Assembly (NCBI RefSeq): GCF_003991975.1
Contig: NZ_CP029822.1
Span: 3,187,648 to 3,251,647 of the forward strand
Length of the DNA: 64,000 bases
From: Entomomonas moraniae
GTDB lineage: Bacteria; Pseudomonadota; Gammaproteobacteria; Pseudomonadales; Pseudomonadaceae
Reading direction: 5' to 3'
Shown here: piece after piece, positions 27,158 through 35,558 of the stretch
Numbering within the stretch: position 1 is the stretch's first letter
Layout: each line of letters starts with the position of its first letter
The notes under the pieces: generated by a model
Seen by the model: only the letters and a program-made list of their open reading frames with translations
Told to the model about the DNA's origin: nothing
Database searches by the model: none
Program-made: the position numbers and the translations under genes

Positions 27158-28189
27158 ATGAGGAAATTACTACTCGCCCTTAGTTTACTAGCCTTTAGTA
27201 CACTGTTACAAGCTCAACAAGTCGAGTTAAAAGAAAATCATCCTACGACATATACGGTTGTAAAAGGTGATACTTTATGGGATATTTCAGGACGTTTTCT
27301 GAAACAACCGTGGCATTGGAAAGAAATTTGGCAAGTAAACCCAAATATCAAAGATCCTAATCTAATTTATCCAGGTGATACACTGACATTAACTTATGTT
27401 AATGGTAAACCTCGTGTAAGCTTAAAGCGTGGGTTGTCTAGAGGAACAGTGAAGTTATCACCTTCTATTCGTGTAGAGCCAACATCAGATGCTATTCCAA
27501 CGATTCCTTTACAAGCAGTTAATTCTTTCTTATTACGTAACAGGGTGTTATCAAGCACCAAAGAATTAAACACAAAACCCTATATTGTAGGTGGCGAGTC
27601 TGGTAGTGTAGTGAGTGGTGCAGGAAATAGAGTCTATGCACGTGGCAAATTACCAGAGGGTGAAACAGGTTTTGGCATTTTCCGTCAAGCTAAAGAATTT
27701 AGAGACCCTAAAACCAATGAGTTATTAGGAGTTAACGCGGATGAAATCGGTTCTGCAACATTAATAACCAAACAAGGCGAAGTCTCAACATTACAACTTG
27801 TTCGTACAAACCAAGAAGTACGTAACGGCGACCGTGTATTACCTACAGAAGAGCGTAATATTTCAGCGACTTTCCAACCTAGCTCTCCAAAGACATTAAT
27901 CAATGCTGAAATCGTTGATGTACCTAGAGGTGTAACACAAGTAGGTCGTTCTGATGTGGTACTTATCAATAAAGGTGCACGTGACGGCATTGAAGTGGGT
28001 AACGTATTATCTATTTATCGCTTAGGTGAAACTGTGAAAGATCAGGTTGAAGGTGGTGATGTTAAATTACCTGATGAAGAAGCAGGCCTTTTAATGGTTT
28101 TTCGTACATATGATAAATTAAGTTATGGTATTGTTTTATCAGCAAGCAGACCTTTAAGTGTGGGTGATAAGTTAAAAAACCCACAATAA
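27158..28189 (+). CDS. LysM-domain exported protein
   Basis: Probable periplasmic peptidoglycan-binding protein of 343 residues. I prefer the Met at 27158, about 9 bases after AAGGA; the upstream Met at 27149 is too close to that site. A signal peptide (MRKLLLALSLLAFSTLLQAQ) leads to one LysM repeat, TYTVVKGDTLWDISGRFL through LIYPGDTLTL, then a long region without a named domain. Pseudomonas has a homologue in the same place, divergent from def and upstream of dprA. The specific role is unknown. Confidence 0.88.
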   Translation: MRKLLLALSLLAFSTLLQAQQVELKENHPTTYTVVKGDTLWDISGRFLKQPWHWKEIWQVNPNIKDPNLIYPGDTLTLTYVNGKPRVSLKRGLSRGTVKLSPSIRVEPTSDAIPTIPLQAVNSFLLRNRVLSSTKELNTKPYIVGGESGSVVSGAGNRVYARGKLPEGETGFGIFRQAKEFRDPKTNELLGVNADEIGSATLITKQGEVSTLQLVRTNQEVRNGDRVLPTEERNISATFQPSSPKTLINAEIVDVPRGVTQVGRSDVVLINKGARDGIEVGNVLSIYRLGETVKDQVEGGDVKLPDEEAGLLMVFRTYDKLSYGIVLSASRPLSVGDKLKNPQ

Positions 28190-28204
28190 GTGATGTTGCG
28201 GTAT

Positions 28205-28237
28205 AAAAAAGAGAGATTGTTTAATCTCTCTTTTTTT
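28205..28237 (+). terminator. Intrinsic terminator of the LysM gene
   Basis: GAGAGATT/AATCTCTC (28211-28218 with 28223-28230) with a 4-nt loop, preceded by six A and followed by seven T. Confidence 0.9.
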
Positions 28238-28286
28238 ATGGGAGATATTTTATTGGATTATGAAATATAACTGAGGGATAAATCAA

Positions 28287-29396
28287 ATGAATGACTTATC
28301 TGCACAAGAATTAAAGGCACGCTTGATTTTACATAATTTACCTACGATTGGTGGGAAGCGCTTTTTCCAGTTAGTGAATCATTATGAATCGGCAGATATA
28401 GCTCTGCACTCACAAACAAAATGGCAACAGGCAGGATTACCTAATAGCAGCATTAGTGTGGATCATAAACAAGCAAAAGAGCAAGCCGAACAAACATTGC
28501 ATTGGCTAGAATTAGAGAATCAACAGTTAATTTTTTGGGATTCTCCTCATTACCCTGCATTATTAAAAGAAATCAGTGATTTTCCTCCTATACTTTATGC
28601 CAAGGGGAATATTAGTTTATTGGAAAAACCTCAATTAGCTATTGTAGGGAGTCGTCATGCCAGTAAACCTGGACTAGACACCGCCTATCAGTTTGCTAAA
28701 AAGTTAGCAGAAGGCGGGTTTGTTATTACCAGTGGTTTGGCGCTAGGTATTGATGGTGCTGCTCATTCTGGCGCATTAGCTAGTCGTGGTGAGACGATTG
28801 CGGTGCTAGGCTGTGGATTGCAGCATATGTACCCTAAGAGTCACCATAAGCTCGCACAAGATATTATTGAAAATAATGGTACTTTGATTTCTGAGTTTCC
28901 TTTAAATACAGCACCTCAAGCTTCTAATTTTCCGAGAAGAAATAGAATTATTAGTGGTTTGTCGTTAGGAACATTGGTTGTGGAAGCATCATTATCCAGT
29001 GGTTCTCTAATTACAGCGAAGCTAGCCGCAGAACAAGGAAGAGAAGTTTTTGCAATTCCTGGCTCTATCCATTATGCGGGCATCAAAGGATGCCACCAGT
29101 TAATTAGAGAGGGTGCTACTCTGGTGGAAAGTATTGATCATATTTTAGATGCATTACAAGGATGGAAAAATATTGATGTGAAATCTCCATTGGATACACA
29201 GCAATCATTTTTTGATAGTATTCCAGATAGTTTATTATTAAAAACCTTAAAGGCTGCGCCACAAAGTAGCGAGTCACTAGCTATGAGCCTTGATATGCCT
29301 TTTGACAAAGTGCTAATTGAATTAACGGATTTGGAGTTAGAAGGCTTTATTAGTTGTGAGGCAGGTATTTGGTATATACGCCATACCAGTGAGTAA
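28287..29396 (+). CDS. dprA: DNA-processing protein DprA (Smf)
   Basis: Loads RecA on incoming single-stranded DNA during natural transformation; 369 residues. An N-terminal helical domain is followed by a Rossmann fold with LAIVGSRHASKPGLDTA, VITSGLALGIDGAAHSGAL and SEFPLNTAPQASNFPRRNRIISGLS, the family fingerprint. A winged-helix-like C-terminal segment follows. Other competence genes are not in the window, so ability to take up DNA cannot be judged. Confidence 0.95.
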   Translation: MNDLSAQELKARLILHNLPTIGGKRFFQLVNHYESADIALHSQTKWQQAGLPNSSISVDHKQAKEQAEQTLHWLELENQQLIFWDSPHYPALLKEISDFPPILYAKGNISLLEKPQLAIVGSRHASKPGLDTAYQFAKKLAEGGFVITSGLALGIDGAAHSGALASRGETIAVLGCGLQHMYPKSHHKLAQDIIENNGTLISEFPLNTAPQASNFPRRNRIISGLSLGTLVVEASLSSGSLITAKLAAEQGREVFAIPGSIHYAGIKGCHQLIREGATLVESIDHILDALQGWKNIDVKSPLDTQQSFFDSIPDSLLLKTLKAAPQSSESLAMSLDMPFDKVLIELTDLELEGFISCEAGIWYIRHTSE

Positions 29397-29481
29397 GAAA
29401 TAATTTGTGTTTTTTTAGCGATGAGCAAATGGATTAAAAACATTTTGCAATAAATCATCCAATAGATTGAGGGAATATTAG

Positions 29482-30396
29482 GTGGAACTATTTTTTTTAG
29501 GTACTGGTTCAGGCTTACCTTCAAATGAGCGTAATGTCTCCTGTTGTGTACTTAACTTAATGAAAGAGCGAAAAGCTCTTTGGGTATTTGACTGTGGAGA
29601 AGGTACTCAGCATCAGTTTTTAAAAACACCGTTGAAGATTCCGAAAATAGAAAAGATTTTTATTACACATTTACATGGCGATCATTTATTTGGACTGCCA
29701 GGACTTTTAAGTTCAAGATCTTTCGATCATCAAGCGACACCTCTTACTGTTTATGGACCAAAAGGGATTAAAGAGTATTTAACGGTGGTGATGAATATTT
29801 CTGCGTCACGCGTATCTTATCAACTAGAGATTAAAGAAATTGAGGAGGGGGTTATTTTTGAGGATGAACAATTTATAGTGTCTTGTTTGCCACTGACCCA
29901 TCGTATAGAAAGCTATGGCTTTAGAGTGGTAGAAAAAGATAAACCAGGTGCACTCAACACTAAATTACTGGCTAAATTAAAAGTGCCAGAAGGGCCCCAT
30001 TTAAAACAATTGAAAGAGGGAAAAGAAGTCGAGTTGGCAGACGGGCGTATTTTGCAAGGTAAAGATTTTATAACCTCTCCTTTAAAAGGAAAAGTGGTTG
30101 CTATTTTTGGCGATACGGTTCCTACTAAAACAGCGATAGTTCTTGCAAACAATGCAGATGTGATGGTGCATGAGGCGACGTTTGAAGACGCTTTAGAAGA
30201 GTTAGCCGAGAAGTATGGGCACTCAACAACGACACAAGTAGCAAAAATTGCGAAGAAAGCGAATGTGAAAAAACTTATTATTACCCATATTAGCTCTCGC
30301 CACTCTGAACAAAGCCATAAGCAATTATTGGATGAATGTCGTAAGCTGTTTAAAGAAACTGAAATAGCAAATGATTTTAGCCATTTTATGATTTGA
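29482..30396 (+). CDS. rnz: Ribonuclease Z
   Basis: Zinc-dependent tRNA 3' processing endonuclease of 304 residues, starting at a GTG behind GAGGG. The metallo-beta-lactamase motif HLHGDH (His63, His65, Asp67, His68) is complete, with PLTHRIESYGFRV, FGDTVPT and the late HISSRHSEQ. Length matches the short, homodimeric RNase Z. Confidence 0.94.
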   Translation: MELFFLGTGSGLPSNERNVSCCVLNLMKERKALWVFDCGEGTQHQFLKTPLKIPKIEKIFITHLHGDHLFGLPGLLSSRSFDHQATPLTVYGPKGIKEYLTVVMNISASRVSYQLEIKEIEEGVIFEDEQFIVSCLPLTHRIESYGFRVVEKDKPGALNTKLLAKLKVPEGPHLKQLKEGKEVELADGRILQGKDFITSPLKGKVVAIFGDTVPTKTAIVLANNADVMVHEATFEDALEELAEKYGHSTTTQVAKIAKKANVKKLIITHISSRHSEQSHKQLLDECRKLFKETEIANDFSHFMI

Positions 30397-30443
30397 TAAT
30401 CCTCGATGAGGATAAACTTATTGGCTTAAAAAAATGTTCTATT

Positions 30444-30480
30444 AAAAGCATGCTACAGAAAAGAAAAGTAGCATGCTTTT
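30444..30480. terminator. Bidirectional hairpin terminator
   Basis: A perfect 13-bp stem AAAAGCATGCTAC/GTAGCATGCTTTT with an 11-nt loop and T runs on both sides lies between rnz and the convergent reductase gene. Confidence 0.9.
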
Positions 30481-30486
30481 TTTATT

Positions 30487-31260
30487 TTAACGGAAAACAA
30501 TACCGCCATCGCTGATGATAGCTTGGCCTGTAATATAATCTGCATTGGGAGATGCTAAGAACGAGACAAGGTTAGCAATATCATCAGGTTGTTGCATTCT
30601 ACCTAGTAAAATGCCAGATGAGAATTTCTTAAGTGCTTCACCGGGTTTTAACCCCATGTATTTAACCATGCCTGCATCAATACGATCCCACATCTTAGTG
30701 GGCGCAACACCTGGGCAATACGCATTTACTGTGATTTTATGTTGAGCAAGCTCTTTAGCAGATGTGTGGGTAATAGAACGTACAGCATGTTTTGAAGCAC
30801 AGTAAGAGCCAAGTAGCTCATAAGACTCATGCCCTGCAATGCTGCATGCGTTTATGATTTTTCCACCAGAGCCTTGTTTAATCATTTGTTTAGCTGCTGC
30901 TTGTGTACCATAGATGACGCTTTTTACATTAATATTTAAAATTCTTTCTAAGTCATCGGGTGTGAGTTCAAGTATAGGAGCAACTTCTTCAATTCCTGCA
31001 TTATTAATGAAAACATCAACTTGACCAAAAGCATTGACAGCATGATTGACTAAATTTTGCTGGTCTATTTGTTTAGAAACATCGCCTAAAAAGCTGGTTA
31101 CATCAAATCCTAATTGTTTAAACTCTTGCTCAGTCTTTTGAAGAGTGGTGACATTAATATCGGAAAGAACTACTCTAAAACCATCTTCAGCTAAACGTTT
31201 AGCGATGCCTTTGCCTAACCCATCTCCTGAACCTGTAATTACAGCTACTTTCTTAGTCAT
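30487..31260 (-). CDS. Short-chain dehydrogenase, acetoin/diacetyl reductase type
   Basis: NAD(H)-dependent SDR of 257 residues. Cofactor motif TGSGDGLGKGIA, NNAG, the active-site set Ser in INACSIAGH and Tyr-x3-Lys in YCASKHA, and the C-terminal SDYMTGQ-like DYITGQAIISDGGIVF closely follow the (S)-acetoin-forming diacetyl reductases (BudC family). 3-Hydroxybutyrate dehydrogenase is the main alternative. The start at 31260 sits about 9 bases from AAGGA. No other butanediol-pathway gene is near. Confidence 0.85.
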   Translation of the reverse strand: MTKKVAVITGSGDGLGKGIAKRLAEDGFRVVLSDINVTTLQKTEQEFKQLGFDVTSFLGDVSKQIDQQNLVNHAVNAFGQVDVFINNAGIEEVAPILELTPDDLERILNINVKSVIYGTQAAAKQMIKQGSGGKIINACSIAGHESYELLGSYCASKHAVRSITHTSAKELAQHKITVNAYCPGVAPTKMWDRIDAGMVKYMGLKPGEALKKFSSGILLGRMQQPDDIANLVSFLASPNADYITGQAIISDGGIVFR

Positions 31261-31387
31261 AGTAATCATTCCTTAATAATTTGGTGTATAGATAGTACTA
31301 TATTTTATTTAATTCGTTTATAGAGTATGAAGCAGTTTTATAATGAAATAAAATAACCATTAGTCTAGGTATTTTAATAAACTTTAA

Positions 31388-31846
31388 TTAATTATCCACT
31401 TTCTCTGTGATTTTTGATTGGTCACTTGATGCATAAAATACAACAAGCTCAACAGGTTCATTTCCTGTTACACCACGATGAATGGGCCCTACCATTTCAG
31501 GTACGACTTGTCCCTTAGTAAATACTTTTTTACTACCATCTTTTTCTTCTACGGTTAATATACCAGAAGCTACATAAGCTGCGTTAGGAACAAAATGTTT
31601 ATGCCAGGGTAAAGCAGAATGTGCGGGAATATGATAGGTCATTACAATGAGTTCTGGGTTTCCTATTGGGTAATTTTTATAAGGAACGTTATCCCATGAT
31701 TTTGTTGTTTTCAAAATTACTTCAGTGGTAGTTTGAGGCGGACCTCCAGGTGTCTCAATTGTTTTAGCTAAAATTGGCAGTGTAAAGGTAGAGATCAGTA
31801 GGCCAATAATAATGTTTCTAATGAAGCATAATGTCAGGCGATTCAT
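31388..31846 (-). CDS. Exported cupin-domain protein
   Basis: Predicted periplasmic protein of 152 residues with a signal peptide ending TFTLPILA. The cupin core has the metal-type first motif HSALPWHKHFVPNAAYVASGILTVEE (two His, with Tyr and Glu close by) and a second motif around PIHRGVTGNEPVELVVFYA. A small-molecule binding or enzymatic role is likely but the substrate is unknown. It is divergent from the exported OHCU decarboxylase, with a 438-base gap. Confidence 0.82.
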   Translation of the reverse strand: MNRLTLCFIRNIIIGLLISTFTLPILAKTIETPGGPPQTTTEVILKTTKSWDNVPYKNYPIGNPELIVMTYHIPAHSALPWHKHFVPNAAYVASGILTVEEKDGSKKVFTKGQVVPEMVGPIHRGVTGNEPVELVVFYASSDQSKITEKVDN

Positions 31847-32284
31847 TTAAAGCTCCTTTATCTTTAATACTTTAGTTTTACTGTAACACTTAATACTATA
31901 GTCTAATTAATAAACAAGTCGATTTGAGGCTAGTCAGTATAAATAAGGATATAACAATTTCTTCAACAAAGGGGTATGTTCATTGATATATATTAATGTT
32001 TTGTATATTACTATTTTACTGTTTACTCAATTAACAGGGATATTATTATAGAGTTGAATATATCGTGATTTCTCAAGCGTAATGAATATAATAGAACCAC
32101 AAAATTGCTGATAGTAGTTATCAAAATTAAATATAGGGTGTTATTTTTTAATAATTTTATTCGTTGATTTAAGCTAATAGCTAATGCTTTTTTAGATAGA
32201 ATGCTCACTCTGGTTTTAGATTTTGAATTAAAATAAAAATGTTTTACATCAAACTATTTATTTAATCATTATCAGGAAGTTATT
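31847..32284. other. 438-base AT-rich stretch without a supported gene
   Basis: Very AT-rich DNA between the divergent cupin and OHCU decarboxylase genes. It must hold both promoters. A 61-codon open frame on the minus strand (32023-32208, GTG start) has no ribosome binding site and looks accidental. No hairpin or repeat stands out. Confidence 0.6.
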
Positions 32285-32875
32285 ATGAAATTAAGGCAAT
32301 TATTTGTAGGGGTTTTTCTTTGTTTATCTTTTTCTATGGGAGCCAATGCAAACGTGAGTAATAAGGCACCTTATCGTTTTCAAGATATTAATAAAATGAG
32401 TGAAACGGACTATGTAACAACGTTTACACCTCTATTTAATAATGCCCCTTGGGTTGTGAAAGAATCTAGCCAAAAGCGCCCATTTACAGGATTTGTTAAT
32501 ATGTATGAAACCATGGTTATTATTATAAAAAATAGCGACCATGACACACAGTTATCATTAATCAAAACACACCCACGCTTAGCTTGTAAGAGTTTACGTG
32601 CTAAAAATATTGCTGCACACTCCCTTTCAGAACAATCTGGTTCTGGTCTAAATGTATGTACAGAAGAGGAAGCACAACGCTTACAAATGCTTAATGACAA
32701 GTACCATGAAAAATTTGGTTATGATTTTTTACTTGCCATTAAGGGGTATGATAAACAAGCAATTTTTGTGGAGTTAGAAGATAGATTTAATAATGATCCT
32801 AACACAGAGTTTAATGTAGCTATGCAACAGTTTTATAAAATTTTATTAATGCGTATGCTAGATTCCGTAAAATAA
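32285..32875 (+). CDS. OHCU decarboxylase-family protein with signal peptide
   Basis: Protein of 196 residues behind a good AGGAAG site. A signal peptide (MKLRQLFVGVFLCLSFSMGA with cleavage after NA) is followed by a full 2-oxo-4-hydroxy-4-carboxy-5-ureidoimidazoline decarboxylase domain: THPRLA with the catalytic His96, SLSEQSGSGL with Glu116, and LNDKYHEKFGYDFLLAIKG. An Arg near the C-terminus (Arg190) lines up with the third active-site residue. Known members finish urate breakdown to (S)-allantoin in the cytoplasm or peroxisome; export to the periplasm would be unusual. No uricase or HIU hydrolase gene is in the window. Confidence 0.85.
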   Translation: MKLRQLFVGVFLCLSFSMGANANVSNKAPYRFQDINKMSETDYVTTFTPLFNNAPWVVKESSQKRPFTGFVNMYETMVIIIKNSDHDTQLSLIKTHPRLACKSLRAKNIAAHSLSEQSGSGLNVCTEEEAQRLQMLNDKYHEKFGYDFLLAIKGYDKQAIFVELEDRFNNDPNTEFNVAMQQFYKILLMRMLDSVK

Positions 32876-32943
32876 AGAACTTAACACTAGGTTGTTAAAT
32901 TGCCCCCTTGTGGGGTAATTTTATTTAAATGATATATTATTGC

Positions 32944-34119
32944 TTATGTATCAATATGGCCAAAAAATAGATCTGTTACGAGTTTATTATCGATGGGATC
33001 ATTGTTTAGTGTACGAATAAGTAACTCACTTCCCAAAAGTTGTAGCGAAAATAGCATATCTGGTTGGACACGTTTGATTTTCTGTAAATTACTACTTGAG
33101 TTTACTAGAGAAATAATTTTTGTTTGTTCCCCGATGACTTCTTTAGCCGCTAATATTATAAATACATTATCAGAGTCATCATTACGAAGCGCAAGAATAT
33201 ATTTCGCTTTATTAGCGCCAGCTTTTAGTAGACATTCTGTATTAGAAGGATCACCGATGACGATATCTGTATCGGCAGGGAAAGTATGGGCAGACTCTTT
33301 GTTGACGATAACAGTCACCACCATTTTTCGATCTTTAAGTCCTTGATACAAGCTGATTGCTAGCGGTGATGCACCTGCAATAATGTAGTGATTATTCCGC
33401 ATATTTTGAATCCTTCTACTATGAATAATTTGTTTGAATCCCCCATCGGTGACAAAGCTGATGACACCACTGAGAGATGCAGTAAAGAATGTAATACCAA
33501 GAATAATGACCGTAAGGGTGAAGAAGCGAGCATCTTGGGTATAAGGAACAATGTCACCATAGCCCACTGTCGACATTGTCACGAGGGAAAAATAAAATGC
33601 ACTTGGCATATCGGTTAATGCGGGTTTAAATTGTGAACCCATGTATAAAACACCGAATACGGCGTAAAAAAGCAGTAAGATCATCCCCGTTAAGGCAAAG
33701 TAGCTACCAGCAATAATGCTATGCTTATTATAAAATTTGAACCTTAGTATGAGTACTAAAATAAGGGTAAAAGAATAGGGCATTAACCAATGGCTTTGTA
33801 TGGTGGTTAATGATGCATAGGTACACGTAAAAAAAAGTATAATAAGTGAAAAAAACCATGCGGCACGAGTACGCATCGTGAGCCCTATCGCCGCAAAAAT
33901 AAGAGCGCAGCCTAATGCAAATTGGGGTATCTCAAAAAGATCAAATACAGATAAGGTGTTTTCCCACGAATTAAATGTTTCGAATTTATCAGGTAAAAGA
34001 AACAGGGCGTTAATTAAAACAGGAAATATTAAATAAAAACCATTAATAGCGATTAATAAACTAAGCACAATATTAATGAGCAAGTTAATTCGAGGATGTT
34101 TTAATATATTATTAGCCAT
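32944..34119 (-). CDS. kch: Kch-type voltage-gated potassium channel protein
   Basis: Inner-membrane K+ channel of 391 residues. Several N-terminal helices lead to the pore loop SAFYFSLVTMSTVGYGDIVP with the TVGYGD selectivity filter (184-189), the last helix, and a cytoplasmic RCK/TrkA-N domain (NHYIIAGASPLAISLYQGL, VIGDPSNTECLLKAGANKAKYILAL) as in E. coli Kch. The S4-like segment is poor in Arg, so true voltage sensing is doubtful. It is monocistronic. Confidence 0.9.
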   Translation of the reverse strand: MANNILKHPRINLLINIVLSLLIAINGFYLIFPVLINALFLLPDKFETFNSWENTLSVFDLFEIPQFALGCALIFAAIGLTMRTRAAWFFSLIILFFTCTYASLTTIQSHWLMPYSFTLILVLILRFKFYNKHSIIAGSYFALTGMILLLFYAVFGVLYMGSQFKPALTDMPSAFYFSLVTMSTVGYGDIVPYTQDARFFTLTVIILGITFFTASLSGVISFVTDGGFKQIIHSRRIQNMRNNHYIIAGASPLAISLYQGLKDRKMVVTVIVNKESAHTFPADTDIVIGDPSNTECLLKAGANKAKYILALRNDDSDNVFIILAAKEVIGEQTKIISLVNSSSNLQKIKRVQPDMLFSLQLLGSELLIRTLNNDPIDNKLVTDLFFGHIDT

Positions 34120-34227
34120 GTTTTAAAGGTAGTCTGGCAAAAATTGTATATTACCAGTTAATAAAGTTTAATAAATTAGAAAATGGCATTAGATCGTGTT
34201 AGTGAGAGTCAACTAATGCTCTGCGCT

Positions 34228-34262
34228 ATTGCTTTTATTAACTGAGTGCTAATAAAAGCAAT
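34228..34262. repeat. Perfect 13-bp inverted repeat downstream of the carboxylesterase gene
   Basis: ATTGCTTTTATTA (34228-34240) pairs exactly with TAATAAAAGCAAT (34250-34262) around a 9-nt loop, about 40 bases past the esterase stop. No T tract follows on either strand. The rest of the 180-base gap to kch shows nothing. Confidence 0.5.
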
Positions 34263-34299
34263 ATAAAGATGCAAATAATATAAGAATAATGGCTTCGTA

Positions 34300-34971
34300 T
34301 TATTTTTGTTGTTTAATAAGGCGCTCTTGCAACCATGTTGCAATATCAGATAACTCTTTATTGCATACCTCATGCATCATTGAGTAAGTATGCCATGATG
34401 CATTAACGCCATGATCTAACAAAAAGGTATAGGCTGCTTTTCCTAAACTAATATCAACAACATTATCATCTGTTCCGTGCAAATGCAGGGAAGGAATTGC
34501 TAGTTTGCCATCAACAAAAACAGTATCTTCATTAAAAGTGGGCGCATAGGTTGATAAGGCCATTACCCCGCCAACATTTTCAAGGTATGCTATATAAGCA
34601 GTGTGCATAACAACGGCACCGCCCTGGGAGAAGCCGGCAAGAATAATACGATTTAATGCGATACCTTGTTTACGTTGTGCGTCTATTAATTTAATAACTG
34701 ATTCAGCAGATCGCTGAAGCTGTGGCACACTGATTTCACGTGGGGATGATAGGCTAATAATGTCGTACCATGAGGGCATGGTCATCCCCATGTTTAAGCT
34801 AACAGGCTGATTAGGAGCTTGAGGAAGTATAAAGCGAGTATTAGGTAATATTTGTTGTTGTAACTGCTCAGCAACAGATTGGAAATCATATTTATTAGAT
34901 CCCAATCCATGTAACCAGATAACTGCTGAATCGGCCTGATTTTGTGGTTCGATAATTAGCGGTTCTAGCAT
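34300..34971 (-). CDS. Carboxylesterase / lysophospholipase family hydrolase
   Basis: Alpha/beta hydrolase of 223 residues similar to Pseudomonas carboxylesterase II (EstB). The nucleophile elbow GFSQGGAV, the LHGLGSNKYDF oxyanion region, Asp in HGTDDNVVDI and the catalytic His in MMHEVCNKE complete the triad. No signal peptide, so cytoplasmic. Substrates are short-chain esters or thioesters in related enzymes. Confidence 0.88.
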   Translation of the reverse strand: MLEPLIIEPQNQADSAVIWLHGLGSNKYDFQSVAEQLQQQILPNTRFILPQAPNQPVSLNMGMTMPSWYDIISLSSPREISVPQLQRSAESVIKLIDAQRKQGIALNRIILAGFSQGGAVVMHTAYIAYLENVGGVMALSTYAPTFNEDTVFVDGKLAIPSLHLHGTDDNVVDISLGKAAYTFLLDHGVNASWHTYSMMHEVCNKELSDIATWLQERLIKQQK

Positions 34972-35124
34972 AATGAGATGCTCCTAGTATTTTCTTAACT
35001 TGAAATACAATAAGACTACCATATCTTTAAAATCTAGCATAGAATAGTGTTATATGTAGACACGGTGAACTTTATCATCTTTAGTGTTTCTTATATAAAA
35101 GGGTTTTTATTAGAGGAGTATTCT

Positions 35125-35346
35125 ATGAAGCTTAAAGTATTATTTGCGTTAGTGTTTGCAGGTTTTTTTGGTGTTTTAGCAGGCTGTGCGACCCCATCAG
35201 TCATTACTTTAAAAGATGGCCGTCAAATTCAAACAACAGATACACCTAAGTTAGATGCAGATGCTGGCTTTTATCGTTTCCAACAATTAGATGGTAAAGA
35301 CAGTAGCATTAATAAAGATGATGTATTAACAATTAAAGAATTATAA
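35125..35346 (+). CDS. YgdI/YgdR-family small lipoprotein
   Basis: Lipoprotein of 73 residues with a strong GAGGAG site before the ATG at 35125. Signal peptide ends in lipobox GVLAGC. The mature part ITLKDGRQIQTTDTPKLDADAGFYRFQQLDGKDSSINKDDVLTIKE is the DUF903 SH3-like fold seen in YgdI and YgdR. Function is unknown; envelope localisation is expected. Confidence 0.9.
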   Translation: MKLKVLFALVFAGFFGVLAGCATPSVITLKDGRQIQTTDTPKLDADAGFYRFQQLDGKDSSINKDDVLTIKEL

Positions 35347-35363
35347 TATTCTTTATTGGAAAG

Positions 35364-35393
35364 AAAGCCACTTTTAACAGTGGCTTTTTTTAT
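35364..35393 (+). terminator. Intrinsic terminator of the YgdI-like gene
   Basis: AAAGCCACT (35364-35372) pairs with AGTGGCTTT (35379-35387) around a 6-nt loop, followed by a T run. Confidence 0.88.
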
Positions 35394-35558
35394 GCCTATT
35401 AAAAAGTAACCAGATTATTTAGTGGTTGTAATGTTAAATAATTTACCTATAAAATGACCTTGCTCTATAGAATGAACAATAATTAAAAATTTTATTGAAA
35501 GAATGTTTTGGTATACGCAAGATAAATAAGAAAGACCGTTAACATTTTAGGAGTCAAT

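Noticed and set aside
32023-32208. 61-codon open frame on the minus strand in the long gap
   Set aside because: GTG start with no ribosome binding site, very AT-rich, no similarity recognised and no conserved context.
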